From Candidatus Flexifilum affinis (lineage in GTDB: Bacteria > Chloroflexota > Anaerolineae > Aggregatilineales > Phototrophicaceae), in the NCBI GenBank assembly GCA_016713325.1, contig JADJPJ010000004.1, forward strand, positions 434,001 to 498,000: a stretch of DNA of 64,000 nucleotides, in the 5' to 3' direction. Under the pieces are notes generated by a model. That model did no database searches. It was not told the DNA's origin and saw nothing but the letters and a program-made list of their open reading frames with translations. The position numbers and the translations under genes were made by a program. This document shows, piece after piece, positions 54,906-62,819 of this stretch. How positions within the stretch are numbered: position 1 is the first letter of the stretch; every line of letters begins with the position of its first letter.

Positions 54906-56876
54906 GTGGAAAAACGTCTGGTCGAACCCGCCGATCTGTTCCGCCTGAAGTTCATTACCGAGGCGCAGCTTTCGCCCGATGGCGAACGCGTCGCCTACAC
55001 GGTGACACATGTTGACCCCGACAAAGAGAAGGAATTCGCCGCCATCTGGATGCTTACGCTGGCGACGGGCGAATCCCGACAGTTCACGAGCGGCACGGCC
55101 CGCGACAGCAGCCCGCGCTGGTCACCGGATGGCAAGCAGATCGCCTTCCTGTCCAGCCGTGGTGAAAAACCGCAAATCTACGTGATCCCGGTCAACGGTG
55201 GCGAGTCGCGCAGCCTCACTTCGGTGAAGCAGGGCGTTGCCGGCGCTCCCGTCTGGTCGCCGGATGGCACGCAGATCGCATTCACGTCGTTGTCCGCCGA
55301 GGAGCCGCGCGACCCGAGCAAGCCGTTTCGCGTGTCGCGTCACGTGTTCCGCTTCGATGGGATGGGCATCCTCGACGATGCGGTGCAGTCGCTCTATGTC
55401 ATCGACGTGAACGGAGCCGACAAGCCGCGCCGCCTGACCGACGACAAACTGATGAACACCAATCCGCAGTGGTCGCCCGATGGCAAGCACATCCTGTTCA
55501 TGGCCAGTATGCTGCCGGATACCCACCAAGCGTATTTCGGTCGCCTGAAGCTGATTACGCTGGAGAGCGGCGAGGTGCGGTCAATCTCTGAAGCGTGGGG
55601 AATGGTCAATACCGCGTGCTGGCACCCGGATGGCCAGCGGATTGTCCTGACCGGAACGCCACACGGCTTACCGATCGGGTCGAAGTCGGATATGTGGGTG
55701 CTGAATCTGGCCGACGGCACGCCCATATGCCGTACCGCCGGGCTGAAAGTCGGCGTGGACGGCGGGTTGCAGGTGGATATGCCGGTAGTCGGTCGCAGTC
55801 CGTTGCTCAGCGTAACTCCCGATGGTCAGTGGGGCTATGCCTCGGTGCAGTTCGGCGGTACGGTCAACCTGTACAAGATCGCCCTCGAGGGCGCCGAGTC
55901 GCACGTGCCGCTGGTCACCGGCGAACGGTACGTGATGTTCCAGAATGCCAGGGCGGGCCGCCTGTTGTATCTGATCAGCGACTTCAACCACCCGATTGAT
56001 CTGTATATTGCCAATGCCGATGGCTCGAACGAGCGTCAGATCACCTGCATCAACGACGAATGGATCAATTCGGTCAGGCAGCCGCATGTGGAGCACCTGC
56101 TGTTCCCCGGCGTGGATGGCACGCAGGTCGAAGGCTGGATTCTGCTGCCCCCGGAAGGACAGGCGCCTTATCCCACGCTGCTCAACATTCACGGCGGACC
56201 GCACAGTGCTTTCGGGCACACATTCCATTTCGACTCACAGATGCTGTGTGGCGCGGGTTACGCGGTGCTCATGGTGAATCACCGCGCATCGTTAGGCTAT
56301 GGGAATGAGTTCTCCACCGCCATCAAGGGGGACTGGGGGAATCTCGACTATAACGACCTGATGTCCGGCGTCGACGTCGCGATAGAGAAGGGCTATGCCG
56401 ACGGCGACCGTCTCGGCGTGTTCGGCATTTCCGGCGGCGGCAACCTGTCCTGCTGGATCGTCGCCAATACGCGGCGCTTCAAAGCGGCCGTGCCGGAAAA
56501 TCCGGTGGTGAACTGGGTGAGCATGTATGGCGTGAGCGATATTTCCGCGTGGTTCGCGATCGAGGAACTCGGCGGTGCGCCGCACGAAATCCCCGACGTC
56601 TACGCGAAGTGCTCGCCGATCACGACGGCACATACCTGCACCACGCCCACGCTGCTCGTGCAGGGTGAACAGGATTGGCGCTGCCCAGCGGAGCAATCCG
56701 AGCAGTTCTACACCACGCTCAAAGCGAATGGCTGCATCGTCGAAATGCTGCGCTTGCCCAACTCGTCGCACGTCGGCTCAATAATGGGCGAACCGGTGAT
56801 GCGACGTGCGCAGAACGAAGCCCTGCTCGAATGGATGAACCGCTACGTGCTAGGCAAGGTCGAAGAGGAAACGTAG
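54906..56876 (+). CDS. S9C-type prolyl oligopeptidase/acylaminoacyl peptidase
   Basis: 656 residues, GTG start at 54906 after GAGGAGAG. Residues ~1-390 are a WD40-like beta-propeller with TolB-type repeats (RWSPDGKQIAFLSSRG, VWSPDGTQIAFTS, QWSPDGKHILFMAS). The C-terminal ~260 residues are an alpha/beta hydrolase: NIHGGPHSAFGHTFHFDSQ (oxyanion HGG), VLMVNHRASLGYG, nucleophile GVFGISGGGNLSCW (Ser codon 56430), the Asp in LVQGEQDWRCPAEQSE, and His in LRLPNSSHVGS. The family cleaves short peptides or releases N-acylated residues. There is no signal peptide, so it acts on imported peptides in the cytoplasm. It is the second gene of a plus-strand pair. Confidence 0.92.
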   Translation: MEKRLVEPADLFRLKFITEAQLSPDGERVAYTVTHVDPDKEKEFAAIWMLTLATGESRQFTSGTARDSSPRWSPDGKQIAFLSSRGEKPQIYVIPVNGGESRSLTSVKQGVAGAPVWSPDGTQIAFTSLSAEEPRDPSKPFRVSRHVFRFDGMGILDDAVQSLYVIDVNGADKPRRLTDDKLMNTNPQWSPDGKHILFMASMLPDTHQAYFGRLKLITLESGEVRSISEAWGMVNTACWHPDGQRIVLTGTPHGLPIGSKSDMWVLNLADGTPICRTAGLKVGVDGGLQVDMPVVGRSPLLSVTPDGQWGYASVQFGGTVNLYKIALEGAESHVPLVTGERYVMFQNARAGRLLYLISDFNHPIDLYIANADGSNERQITCINDEWINSVRQPHVEHLLFPGVDGTQVEGWILLPPEGQAPYPTLLNIHGGPHSAFGHTFHFDSQMLCGAGYAVLMVNHRASLGYGNEFSTAIKGDWGNLDYNDLMSGVDVAIEKGYADGDRLGVFGISGGGNLSCWIVANTRRFKAAVPENPVVNWVSMYGVSDISAWFAIEELGGAPHEIPDVYAKCSPITTAHTCTTPTLLVQGEQDWRCPAEQSEQFYTTLKANGCIVEMLRLPNSSHVGSIMGEPVMRRAQNEALLEWMNRYVLGKVEEET

Positions 56877-56907
56877 TCCGTGACCCCAATTCGGGGAAGA
56901 TGAATGT

Positions 56908-57083
56908 GGTAGGGGCAAGCCAGGTGTCACATGGCTTGCCCCCACGATTACTTCTTCAGATTCTTCGGACAGCAATCACATCAAACGAGCACGGGGACAA
57001 GATGAGAAGGACGACGTGTTCCGTAGGGGCGGACCAGCGTGTCCGCCCGGGAATGGTGGGCGGGGACATTGCCCCGCCGCTAC
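56908..57083. repeat. three adjoining GTAGGGGC-type palindromic repeats
   Basis: The units are GGTAGGGGCAAGCCA...GGCTTGCCCC (56908-56946), GTAGGGGCGGACC...GTCCGCCC (57023-57049) and GGTGGGCGGGG-ACATT-GCCCCGCCGCTAC (57056-57083). They fill the gap between convergent S9 peptidase and RpiR genes and may serve as terminators or as mobile palindromes. Confidence 0.6.
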
Positions 57084-57128
57084 GCCATCATCCCATCAGT
57101 TGAACCTGGTTCGCGTACTTGAGAAGCG

Positions 57129-58034
57129 CTATTCATCTTCCCTCAGCGGTGGGGCGTCATCTCCCGAATCAAATACATCGAAATACTTGAGCGTCGTGCC
57201 GATTTTCTCCAATCGCTGCTTGGTGAGTTCGGGTTGCTGAACCATCATCGCGGAAATGAACGCGTTGAGCAGACTCAGCAGCGCCGCCGATGCGCCATGA
57301 AACCACACACCACTCTTGACGACAAAGCTGACATTTGCCCTGCGCGCGGCAGGTGACAGCGGCGAATCGGTGATAGCGATCACATGAGCGCCCACACTGC
57401 GGGCGAAATCCATGCAGCGCAGCGTAACGGTCGCATAACGTCCGAAGCAGATCGCGAACAGCGTATCCTGTTCTGTGATGTCGAAGATTTGGTCGACCAG
57501 GTCGCCAGTGCCCGGCTCCAGCAGGGTACAGTTCGGGCGCAGCTGGCGCAGCGCCATGGCGAAGGAACGCGCGACCGGGGCCGAAGACCGGAGTCCGATC
57601 ACGTACACGCCCTGCGCCGCGATCAGTCGCTCGACGCTCACGGCGAAATCTTCGCCGTGGATTTCGTCCGCCAGATTCTGAATGGCGTTGGCATCGCTGA
57701 GCATGAGCCGGCGCAGAAGGGTGGCGGGATCATGGATAGGCTGGCCGTCTTTGCCGAGTTGGCGTTTGCCCAGCTCGTAGGCTGCCGCGGTGGTTGTACG
57801 CCCGAAGGCCTTCTCCTGGAGTGCTGCCTGAAGATCAGGGAAGCCCTCAAAGCCGATGGCCTGTGCAGTGCGTACGACGGTCGAGTGGCTGACCTCCAGA
57901 ATTTCGGCAATTCGTGCGGCCGACAGATAAAGGGCTTCTTCGCTGGTAATGAAGAATTCCGCGACCTTCTGTTGGCTCTTGCTCATGGCTTCATAGAGGT
58001 CACGGACGCGCTTGACCACATCACCGTCGCTCAT
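57129..58034 (-). CDS. RpiR/MurR family transcriptional regulator with SIS domain
   Basis: 301 residues. ATG 58034 (MSDGDVVKRVRDLYEAMSKS) has GAGGGG just upstream; further N-terminal codons overlap the preceding gene and lack similarity. The N-terminal HTH_6 domain includes SAARIAEILEVSHSTVVRTA. The SIS domain (~125-265) includes VYVIGLRSSAPVARSFAMAL, DTLFAICFGRYATVTLRCMD and VIAITDSPLSPAARRAN, a fold that binds phosphosugars. MurR, a relative, senses MurNAc-6-phosphate, which would fit murein-peptide use; the ligand here is not known. It is the second gene after the racemase/epimerase-type gene (28 bp gap) and the only regulator in the peptide region, so it may control it. Confidence 0.87.
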   Translation of the reverse strand: MSDGDVVKRVRDLYEAMSKSQQKVAEFFITSEEALYLSAARIAEILEVSHSTVVRTAQAIGFEGFPDLQAALQEKAFGRTTTAAAYELGKRQLGKDGQPIHDPATLLRRLMLSDANAIQNLADEIHGEDFAVSVERLIAAQGVYVIGLRSSAPVARSFAMALRQLRPNCTLLEPGTGDLVDQIFDITEQDTLFAICFGRYATVTLRCMDFARSVGAHVIAITDSPLSPAARRANVSFVVKSGVWFHGASAALLSLLNAFISAMMVQQPELTKQRLEKIGTTLKYFDVFDSGDDAPPLREDE

Positions 58035-58062
58035 CTGCCCCCTCACTGCTCTGCTGATCCGA

Positions 58063-59208
58063 TCAGACGTATGCGTGCATTTCCTCCCATGCCGCGACGG
58101 CCCGTTCAATGCGATCCATCTGCACGGCCACCCCTATACCCACGCCGGTTGGCACATCAATCGTGCTGCCCGCGTTCAGGCGGAACGGCGGCTCGGTAAG
58201 GTCCTCGACATAATAACGGTCGGTGGCCGAGATATCGCAGGGCAGCGTCACCGCCGGCAGCGACGCGAGCGCGAGATTCGCGGCACGCCCAATGCCCGTT
58301 TCCATCATACCGCCAATCCATAGCGGCAGTTGATGTTCCGCGCACACGCGGTATATGTTCAGCGACTCGCAGTAGCCACCGACGCGAGCAGGCTTCAGGT
58401 TGAGGATGCGAATGGCGCCAATCTCCAACGCGAGATGCAAATCATCAGCGGATTTGATGCTTTCGTCAAGGCAGATTCGCGTCTTGAGTTTCGGCTGAAG
58501 CTTACTGTGCTGGTAGATGTCGTCGTGACCGAGAGGCTGCTCGATCATCAGCAGGTCAAATTCGTCGAGCCTGGCCAGATGATCGGTATCGCGTAGGGTA
58601 TAGGCGCTGTTGGCGTCGAGCATGAGGAGGATGTCGGGAAACTCGGCGCGCACGGCCCGGGCGAGTTCGACATCCCACCCCGGTGCAATCTTCAGCTTGA
58701 TGCGACCGTAGCCTTCGTTGACGCGCTTGCGAATGATTTCCAGCGTGGCCTCGATCGTCGGTTTCATGCCGATGCTCACGCCCACCTGGGCGGTCGGACG
58801 CGGGGCGTGTCCCTCCGGCAGGAACGTTGCGAAGGTGTGGGCCAGCGACAGGCCGTGGAGTTGTGCGAAGGCATCCCAGGCCGCTGCCTCGACGCCGGCA
58901 CGCGTGTGATGATGCCCGCGAATCGCGCCCATCGCGGCGGATACCGCGAAGGGATCTTCAAACGTCTCGCCGAGCAGCAGGGGAGCGATGAAATTGCGAA
59001 TCACATGGAGTGCGGTGCCGACGGTCTCGGAACCATACCCAGGACTGAGTTCAACCGAGGCTTCTCCCCAGCCGCACAGACCATTGGTGGTGCACAGGCG
59101 AACGACCACGGCGGCTTTCAGAGTCTGGTCGCCGAAGCTCGTCTTGAGCGGTTCGACGTAGGTGAGCGCGATCGGGTAGACGTCGAGCGATTGAATGGTG
59201 AGCGGCAT
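58063..59208 (-). CDS. enolase superfamily N-acylamino-acid racemase / dipeptide epimerase (MR/MLE type)
   Basis: 381 residues; ATG 59208 (MPLTIQSLDVYPIALTYVEP) with AGGAG 8 bases upstream. The capping domain has EPLKTSFGDQTLKAAVVVRL. The barrel has the KxK acid/base motif GRIKLKIAPGWDVELARAVR, metal ligands LLMLDANSAY, LLMIEQPL and CLDESIKSADDL, the opposite-face lysine in RILNLKPARVGGYCESLN, and WIGGMMETGIGRAANLALAS. These are features of the OSBS/N-succinylamino-acid racemase subgroup, to which L-Ala-D/L-Glu epimerases are related. No menaquinone genes are nearby, while a D-acylase, a COG3375 GNAT and peptide importers are. Racemisation of N-acyl-amino acids or epimerisation of murein dipeptides is therefore the likelier job. 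It is the first gene of a pair with the RpiR regulator. Confidence 0.85.
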   Translation of the reverse strand: MPLTIQSLDVYPIALTYVEPLKTSFGDQTLKAAVVVRLCTTNGLCGWGEASVELSPGYGSETVGTALHVIRNFIAPLLLGETFEDPFAVSAAMGAIRGHHHTRAGVEAAAWDAFAQLHGLSLAHTFATFLPEGHAPRPTAQVGVSIGMKPTIEATLEIIRKRVNEGYGRIKLKIAPGWDVELARAVRAEFPDILLMLDANSAYTLRDTDHLARLDEFDLLMIEQPLGHDDIYQHSKLQPKLKTRICLDESIKSADDLHLALEIGAIRILNLKPARVGGYCESLNIYRVCAEHQLPLWIGGMMETGIGRAANLALASLPAVTLPCDISATDRYYVEDLTEPPFRLNAGSTIDVPTGVGIGVAVQMDRIERAVAAWEEMHAYV

Positions 59209-59544
59209 GCGGGGTTCTCCTGATGGGTCGTCGTCGCGGATACAATAATACGTGTAGAAATGCGCATATAGTGCAATATTTTGTGCAGAATGCAAGTCGA
59301 ACTTTCTTTTCCGCTAGTTGGACGATCCCGATCGAGCCGGGCGGCGTCAGAGAAGGTGCTTCGACACCTGCGATGGTTGTCACATGTCGAAACCATGACA
59401 ATTGACACTTTAGTGTGTATGCAAACACTTTTAATGTACAATTAGGGCATGTGGACGGTTTTGCTTTACGTGACGTGCTGACGAATGATGCGCCCTGATC
59501 ATGCGTTGCCATCTATGAACCGCAGAGGCACTACGAGGTGAGGC
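59209..59544. promoter_or_regulatory. divergent promoter region between racemase-type and ArsR genes
   Basis: 336 bp without a recognisable gene. Near the racemase start lies an AT-rich stretch with GTGCAATATT and TTGTGCAGA (59271-59289), resembling the operator candidate at 53037. Toward the ArsR gene is TTGACA (59402-59407) overlapping the inverted repeat ACACT-TT-AGTGT (59405-59416), a plausible autoregulatory ArsR site. Confidence 0.4.
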
Positions 59545-59919
59545 ATGGAAGAGAAGTTGAGCAGTGAAATCTATCTGCTGCACGATCAGATATGCGATGC
59601 TCTTGGAAACCCATGCCGGGTGCTTATTCTCTATACGCTGCGGGATCATCCCCGCTTTGTCACGGACATTGCCGATGAACTCGCTGTTCCACAATCCTCA
59701 GTATCCAGACATCTGAAAGTGCTGCGCGATCGTGGTCTGGTCTACTCCCGGCGCAAAGGCGCTGCTGTTTATTACGCGCTGGGCGACCCCCGCGTGTTGC
59801 AGGCGCTTGACCTGCTGCGTGGAGTCATGACGGATCATCTTTACCAGCAGTTGCAGCTTGCCACAAGCGAGTTCGGCATGACACGACAAGCGGATGCTGT
59901 GAGTGATCTGGCGGTTTAG
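59545..59919 (+). CDS. ArsR family transcriptional regulator
   Basis: 124 residues. A winged helix begins ALGNPCRVLILYTLRDHPRF, has the recognition helix VPQSSVSRHLKVLRDRGLV and the wing SRRKGAAVYYALGD. The ELCVCDL metal-binding motif of ArsR/SmtB is missing. Two cysteines (ICDALGNPCRV) lie in helix 2 instead, so thiol or redox sensing, or no metal at all, is possible. ATG 59545 follows GAGGTGAGG. It is monocistronic and closed by a strong terminator; its target may be itself or a distant gene. Confidence 0.88.
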   Translation: MEEKLSSEIYLLHDQICDALGNPCRVLILYTLRDHPRFVTDIADELAVPQSSVSRHLKVLRDRGLVYSRRKGAAVYYALGDPRVLQALDLLRGVMTDHLYQQLQLATSEFGMTRQADAVSDLAV

Positions 59920-59957
59920 GTCTCCGGTCTCGTCAGATCCAGCGGAACACGACAATC

Positions 59958-59986
59958 AAAACGCCCCCGTCTATCGGGGGCGTTTT
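59958..59986. terminator. strong bidirectional Rho-independent terminator
   Basis: Perfect 12 bp stem AAAACGCCCCCG (59958-59969) / CGGGGGCGTTTT (59975-59986) with loop TCTAT and flanking A- and T-runs. It serves the ArsR gene (+) and the convergent SH3b protein gene (-). Confidence 0.9.
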
Positions 59987-60015
59987 TCGTGAATCCATCC
60001 CGGACGTGCGGTTGT

Positions 60016-61164
60016 TTACGACACGACGCAGTTGAACGATGCTTCGAACGGTTCGCTGACGTTCCCTGCGGCGTCCGTCAGCGTGATCGACCAGATGACC
60101 GGACCGATGAAACACACCTGGCCCAGCGAACAATTGACGCTCCAGCCAACAGCGCCGCTCACGGCATCCCCCTGGACGATCTGGACATCGTCACGTGTGC
60201 TGCCCGTCCATTCCCCCTCAGGCGCCGAGACAAACTGCACGTCCATCTGGGTGATGGCGTCTCCGTCCCGGTTGACAAAGTGAAGCGCGCAGGTCGTTTC
60301 GCCAGAGTCAGACAGAACACGACAGGGCTCCAGTCCGACGATGCGCGGCGCTGTGTCGGCCAGAGGATCTGAGAGAGCAACCATCTCCGGAAGCTGATCC
60401 ACGGGAAGCGTCTCGACATCCGCCAGAGTGTAAGGCTCGATATGCATTGCCCCGGCAATCTGATAATCGCTCGAAAGAGGGACAACTGCGCGCATACCCG
60501 CGCTCAGTACGGCCTCAAGAGGCGTCACCGTGATCACCGCTTCGCCCGCGAGCGTTTCGATGGTCTGCGCCCCGCCCGCTTCGGCCTGGACGAAGATCGT
60601 GCCGTTGACCAGCATCGCGACGCCGTTGATCTGCATCGGCACCGGCTCCGCATTGGCAGGAACCTGTATCAGCACGCCCATTTCCTGAGCGCTGGCACAT
60701 CCCCCGACGCCGCTGCCCTGCCGAAGCGAGAACGCCTGCATGGTTGCGTAGACAGGGGTATCGACATTGGCAACGGGCAGCGCCTTCGAGTTGTCGATCA
60801 GGTTGACATCAAGCGACGAAATCCACCCTACCTGGCCGTCTTCCGTCACCGTGCGCAGCCAGTTTTGACTCGAACTGCACGCATTTACTTCCACAACCTG
60901 GCCGGCAGGTATCGTGTCGATCTCGCTGAAATGCGAGCCCGGTCCGGACAGGATGCGCACATTCCGGCTGGCTTCCACATTCGTTGCATTGAGCTCGCTG
61001 GCGGCGTTCACAAGCTCAACGTCGCCGAGCAGGGCAAGGGTGATAGTGGTATCCTGGGCATGCGGTTTCACCTGCATCAAGGTGACATCGCAATCCTGAC
61101 TCTGGGCCGCAAAAGCTGTACCGATGATCAGTGCTGCGCTGAGTATGGTCGTCAGGACTTTCAT
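60016..61164 (-). CDS. exported SH3b-domain protein
   Basis: 382 residues. The start is ATG 61164 (MKVLTTILSAALIIGTAFAA) with GGGAG five bases upstream; a Sec signal ends near AFAAQSQ. Residues ~60-125 form a bacterial SH3 domain (NVRILSGPGSHFSEIDTIPA, GQVGWISSLDVN). The middle part resembles a FecR- or cupin-like beta region (GTIFVQAEAGGAQTIETLAG). The C-terminus is Ig-like with several cysteine pairs (EPCRVLSDSGETTCALHFVN, GWSVNCSLGQVCFIG). A cell-surface or envelope role is likely; the ligand is unknown. It lies 14 bp downstream of the XRE-cupin regulator gene in the same direction, so the two may be co-transcribed. Confidence 0.75.
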   Translation of the reverse strand: MKVLTTILSAALIIGTAFAAQSQDCDVTLMQVKPHAQDTTITLALLGDVELVNAASELNATNVEASRNVRILSGPGSHFSEIDTIPAGQVVEVNACSSSQNWLRTVTEDGQVGWISSLDVNLIDNSKALPVANVDTPVYATMQAFSLRQGSGVGGCASAQEMGVLIQVPANAEPVPMQINGVAMLVNGTIFVQAEAGGAQTIETLAGEAVITVTPLEAVLSAGMRAVVPLSSDYQIAGAMHIEPYTLADVETLPVDQLPEMVALSDPLADTAPRIVGLEPCRVLSDSGETTCALHFVNRDGDAITQMDVQFVSAPEGEWTGSTRDDVQIVQGDAVSGAVGWSVNCSLGQVCFIGPVIWSITLTDAAGNVSEPFEASFNCVVS

Positions 61165-61178
61165 AACGGCTCCCTTCA

Positions 61179-61787
61179 TTAAGTATTGAGATGGTTCTGG
61201 CTTGCGCTGCGATCGCCGTCATGCACGTGGAAGACCATCAGGATGACCGCGGGCGCATCGGTGTTGTTGCGAAAGGCATGCGGCTGGGCCGCTTCAAAGA
61301 GCAGACTATCCCCCTGGCTGAGCGTGAACCGATCTCCGCTCACCTGATACTCGACCTGACCCTCGACACAGTAGACAAATTCCTGACCATTGTGCGTGAT
61401 CGGTTTTGTATCAGCGCCAGCGCCGGGCTGCAGGGTGACGAGAAACGGCTCCAGGCGCTGGTTGTGCAGTCCAATACCCAGGCTTTCCACAGCCATACGG
61501 CTGTACTGGGAGCGCATGCGCGAGTCGTGTTTCACATAGACCGTTTTTTGTTCGCTCGCCGTCCGGAAAAATTCCGTAACCGGCACATTAAGTGCCGTAG
61601 CCAGGAGTTGAAGCGACGCAACGGTAGGCGAATTCTCCCCACGTTCGATCCGACTGATGGCATTCATCGACAGGCCGCATTTGTCTGCCAGTGCCCGCAG
61701 TGACAAATGCTGGGCATCACGAAGCAGCCGAATGCGCTGTCCTACGTTGGGTGTGTCTTCATCTCGTGTCGCGCTGTTGTTCACCAT
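61179..61787 (-). CDS. XRE-type HTH regulator with C-terminal cupin domain
   Basis: About 202 residues from ATG 61787 (MVNNSATRDEDTPNVGQRIR), preceded by GGAG 11 bases upstream. Starts up to 61874 are in frame but lack similarity. The HTH is LSLRALADKCGLSMNAISRI followed by ERGENSPTVASLQLLATALN. The cupin domain has THNGQEFVYCVEGQVEYQVS and GDSLLFEAAQPHAFRNNT, the sensor type of SutR/PuuR-like regulators. The neighbouring SH3b protein gene is probably its operon partner. Several ACACTT/AAGTGT-like repeats lie in the region upstream (62051-62063). Confidence 0.85.
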   Translation of the reverse strand: MVNNSATRDEDTPNVGQRIRLLRDAQHLSLRALADKCGLSMNAISRIERGENSPTVASLQLLATALNVPVTEFFRTASEQKTVYVKHDSRMRSQYSRMAVESLGIGLHNQRLEPFLVTLQPGAGADTKPITHNGQEFVYCVEGQVEYQVSGDRFTLSQGDSLLFEAAQPHAFRNNTDAPAVILMVFHVHDGDRSASQNHLNT

Positions 61788-62355
61788 GGCGAGGTACGCT
61801 CCATCGATCATTCCAAGTGATGACTTGAATTGTACCTTTCGACCACTGTGTCCTGCAGTCACCTCCATGTTCATGCTCGCTCAGGAGCAGCAGCACAGAT
61901 TGACACCACCATCGCGGGCTTCTCAGTTGGGAAGACCTCGATATGTATGGCAATATTCGAATATGTACAACTAAAATGTACAGGGAACACAAGAAGTGAC
62001 AAAAGTGTCAAATGTAACCGATATATCCGTGCACTTCTATTCTACGTTTGACACTTCAAGTGTGCGCTACTCGCCACAGTTGTTGTCCCTCAGCATGAAG
62101 AGGGACCGACGCAGTTCTCTCCTGGAGTGGTGCATGAACCGATCTTGACCCTGCACCGGCGGACCCCAATTGTCTCGGTCGTCGGTCTGGGATTGTCGCC
62201 GCTGCCCCAATCGTCGCACGGCGGGACATACGGTGCTGATTGCCCATCAGGTTCAAGCCGCCGTAGATTCCTTGAGAAGCCTGCGCAGATCGCGCGTGCC
62301 CCGCTTCGTCTATGCCTATTTCCTCATCGAGATCCACGATAGCATCCATAACGCG
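61788..62355. other. 568 bp region without a recognised gene
   Basis: The half next to the XRE gene is AT-rich and contains TGACA-AAAG-TGTCA (61998-62011) and the perfect palindrome ACACTT-C-AAGTGT (62051-62063). The latter resembles the repeat in the ArsR promoter at 59405. The half next to the NifX-like gene has open frames on both strands (e.g. one starting MDAIVDLDEEIG on the minus strand) but no sequence I recognise; it may be a degraded small gene. Confidence 0.4.
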
Positions 62356-62754
62356 CTAGTGAAGCCAGTCCGAGTAGTTGTTCAACCGGCCGCGAAGGAA
62401 GGCCTCTACGGCCTGGGCGGCGTCGTCCAACTCGGTCACAAAGGGAGAGATACCGCGCTCTCGCATTTCGAGGCAGGTTCCACATATCTCGTCAGCCACG
62501 ATGATGGCATCGCAGTCTCGGATCGCATCCAGCATTTCCGTGTGGTCGGCTTCGGTAGGGTGGTCGCATCCAGGCTGCGTCGCAAGAGTGGGTTGTTCGC
62601 TCGGCGAGTGATCGACCTGCCCATGCCCCGGCTTTTCGCGCTCCTCTTGGTGCACTACCTGATTGTCAGCGACAGTCAGGACAAGGTAGTGCGATGCGCG
62701 TCCCAGGCGTCTGCTGATTGTGACTCCGTCATCTGTGGCAATGGCGATTTTCAT
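62356..62754 (-). CDS. NifX/NafY-like (dinitrogenase Fe-Mo cofactor biosynthesis fold) protein
   Basis: 132 residues. MKIAIATDDGVTISRRLGRA is the standard start of the small Nif cofactor-carrier fold (PF02579). A low-complexity His/Glu/Asp-rich loop with CDHPTEADH at its end is followed by IRDCDAIIVADEICGTCLEM, with CxxC, and RGISPFVTELDDAAQAVEAF. In organisms without nitrogenase such proteins are stand-alone and thought to handle Fe-S or metal clusters. It lies 65 bp downstream of a radical-SAM gene in the same direction. The His- and Cys-rich segments suggest metal binding; no nif genes are seen. Confidence 0.8.
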   Translation of the reverse strand: MKIAIATDDGVTISRRLGRASHYLVLTVADNQVVHQEEREKPGHGQVDHSPSEQPTLATQPGCDHPTEADHTEMLDAIRDCDAIIVADEICGTCLEMRERGISPFVTELDDAAQAVEAFLRGRLNNYSDWLH

Positions 62755-62819
62755 GATGGTTTTGTCTGGTTCCTTGCTATGGCCAATCTGACATCGACTT
62801 GCGGCTTTTGTCGCGACGA

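Noticed and set aside
62056..62349. 97-codon minus-strand frame after the NifX-like gene
   Set aside because: No recognisable domain, and the opposite strand is equally open; left as unassigned sequence.
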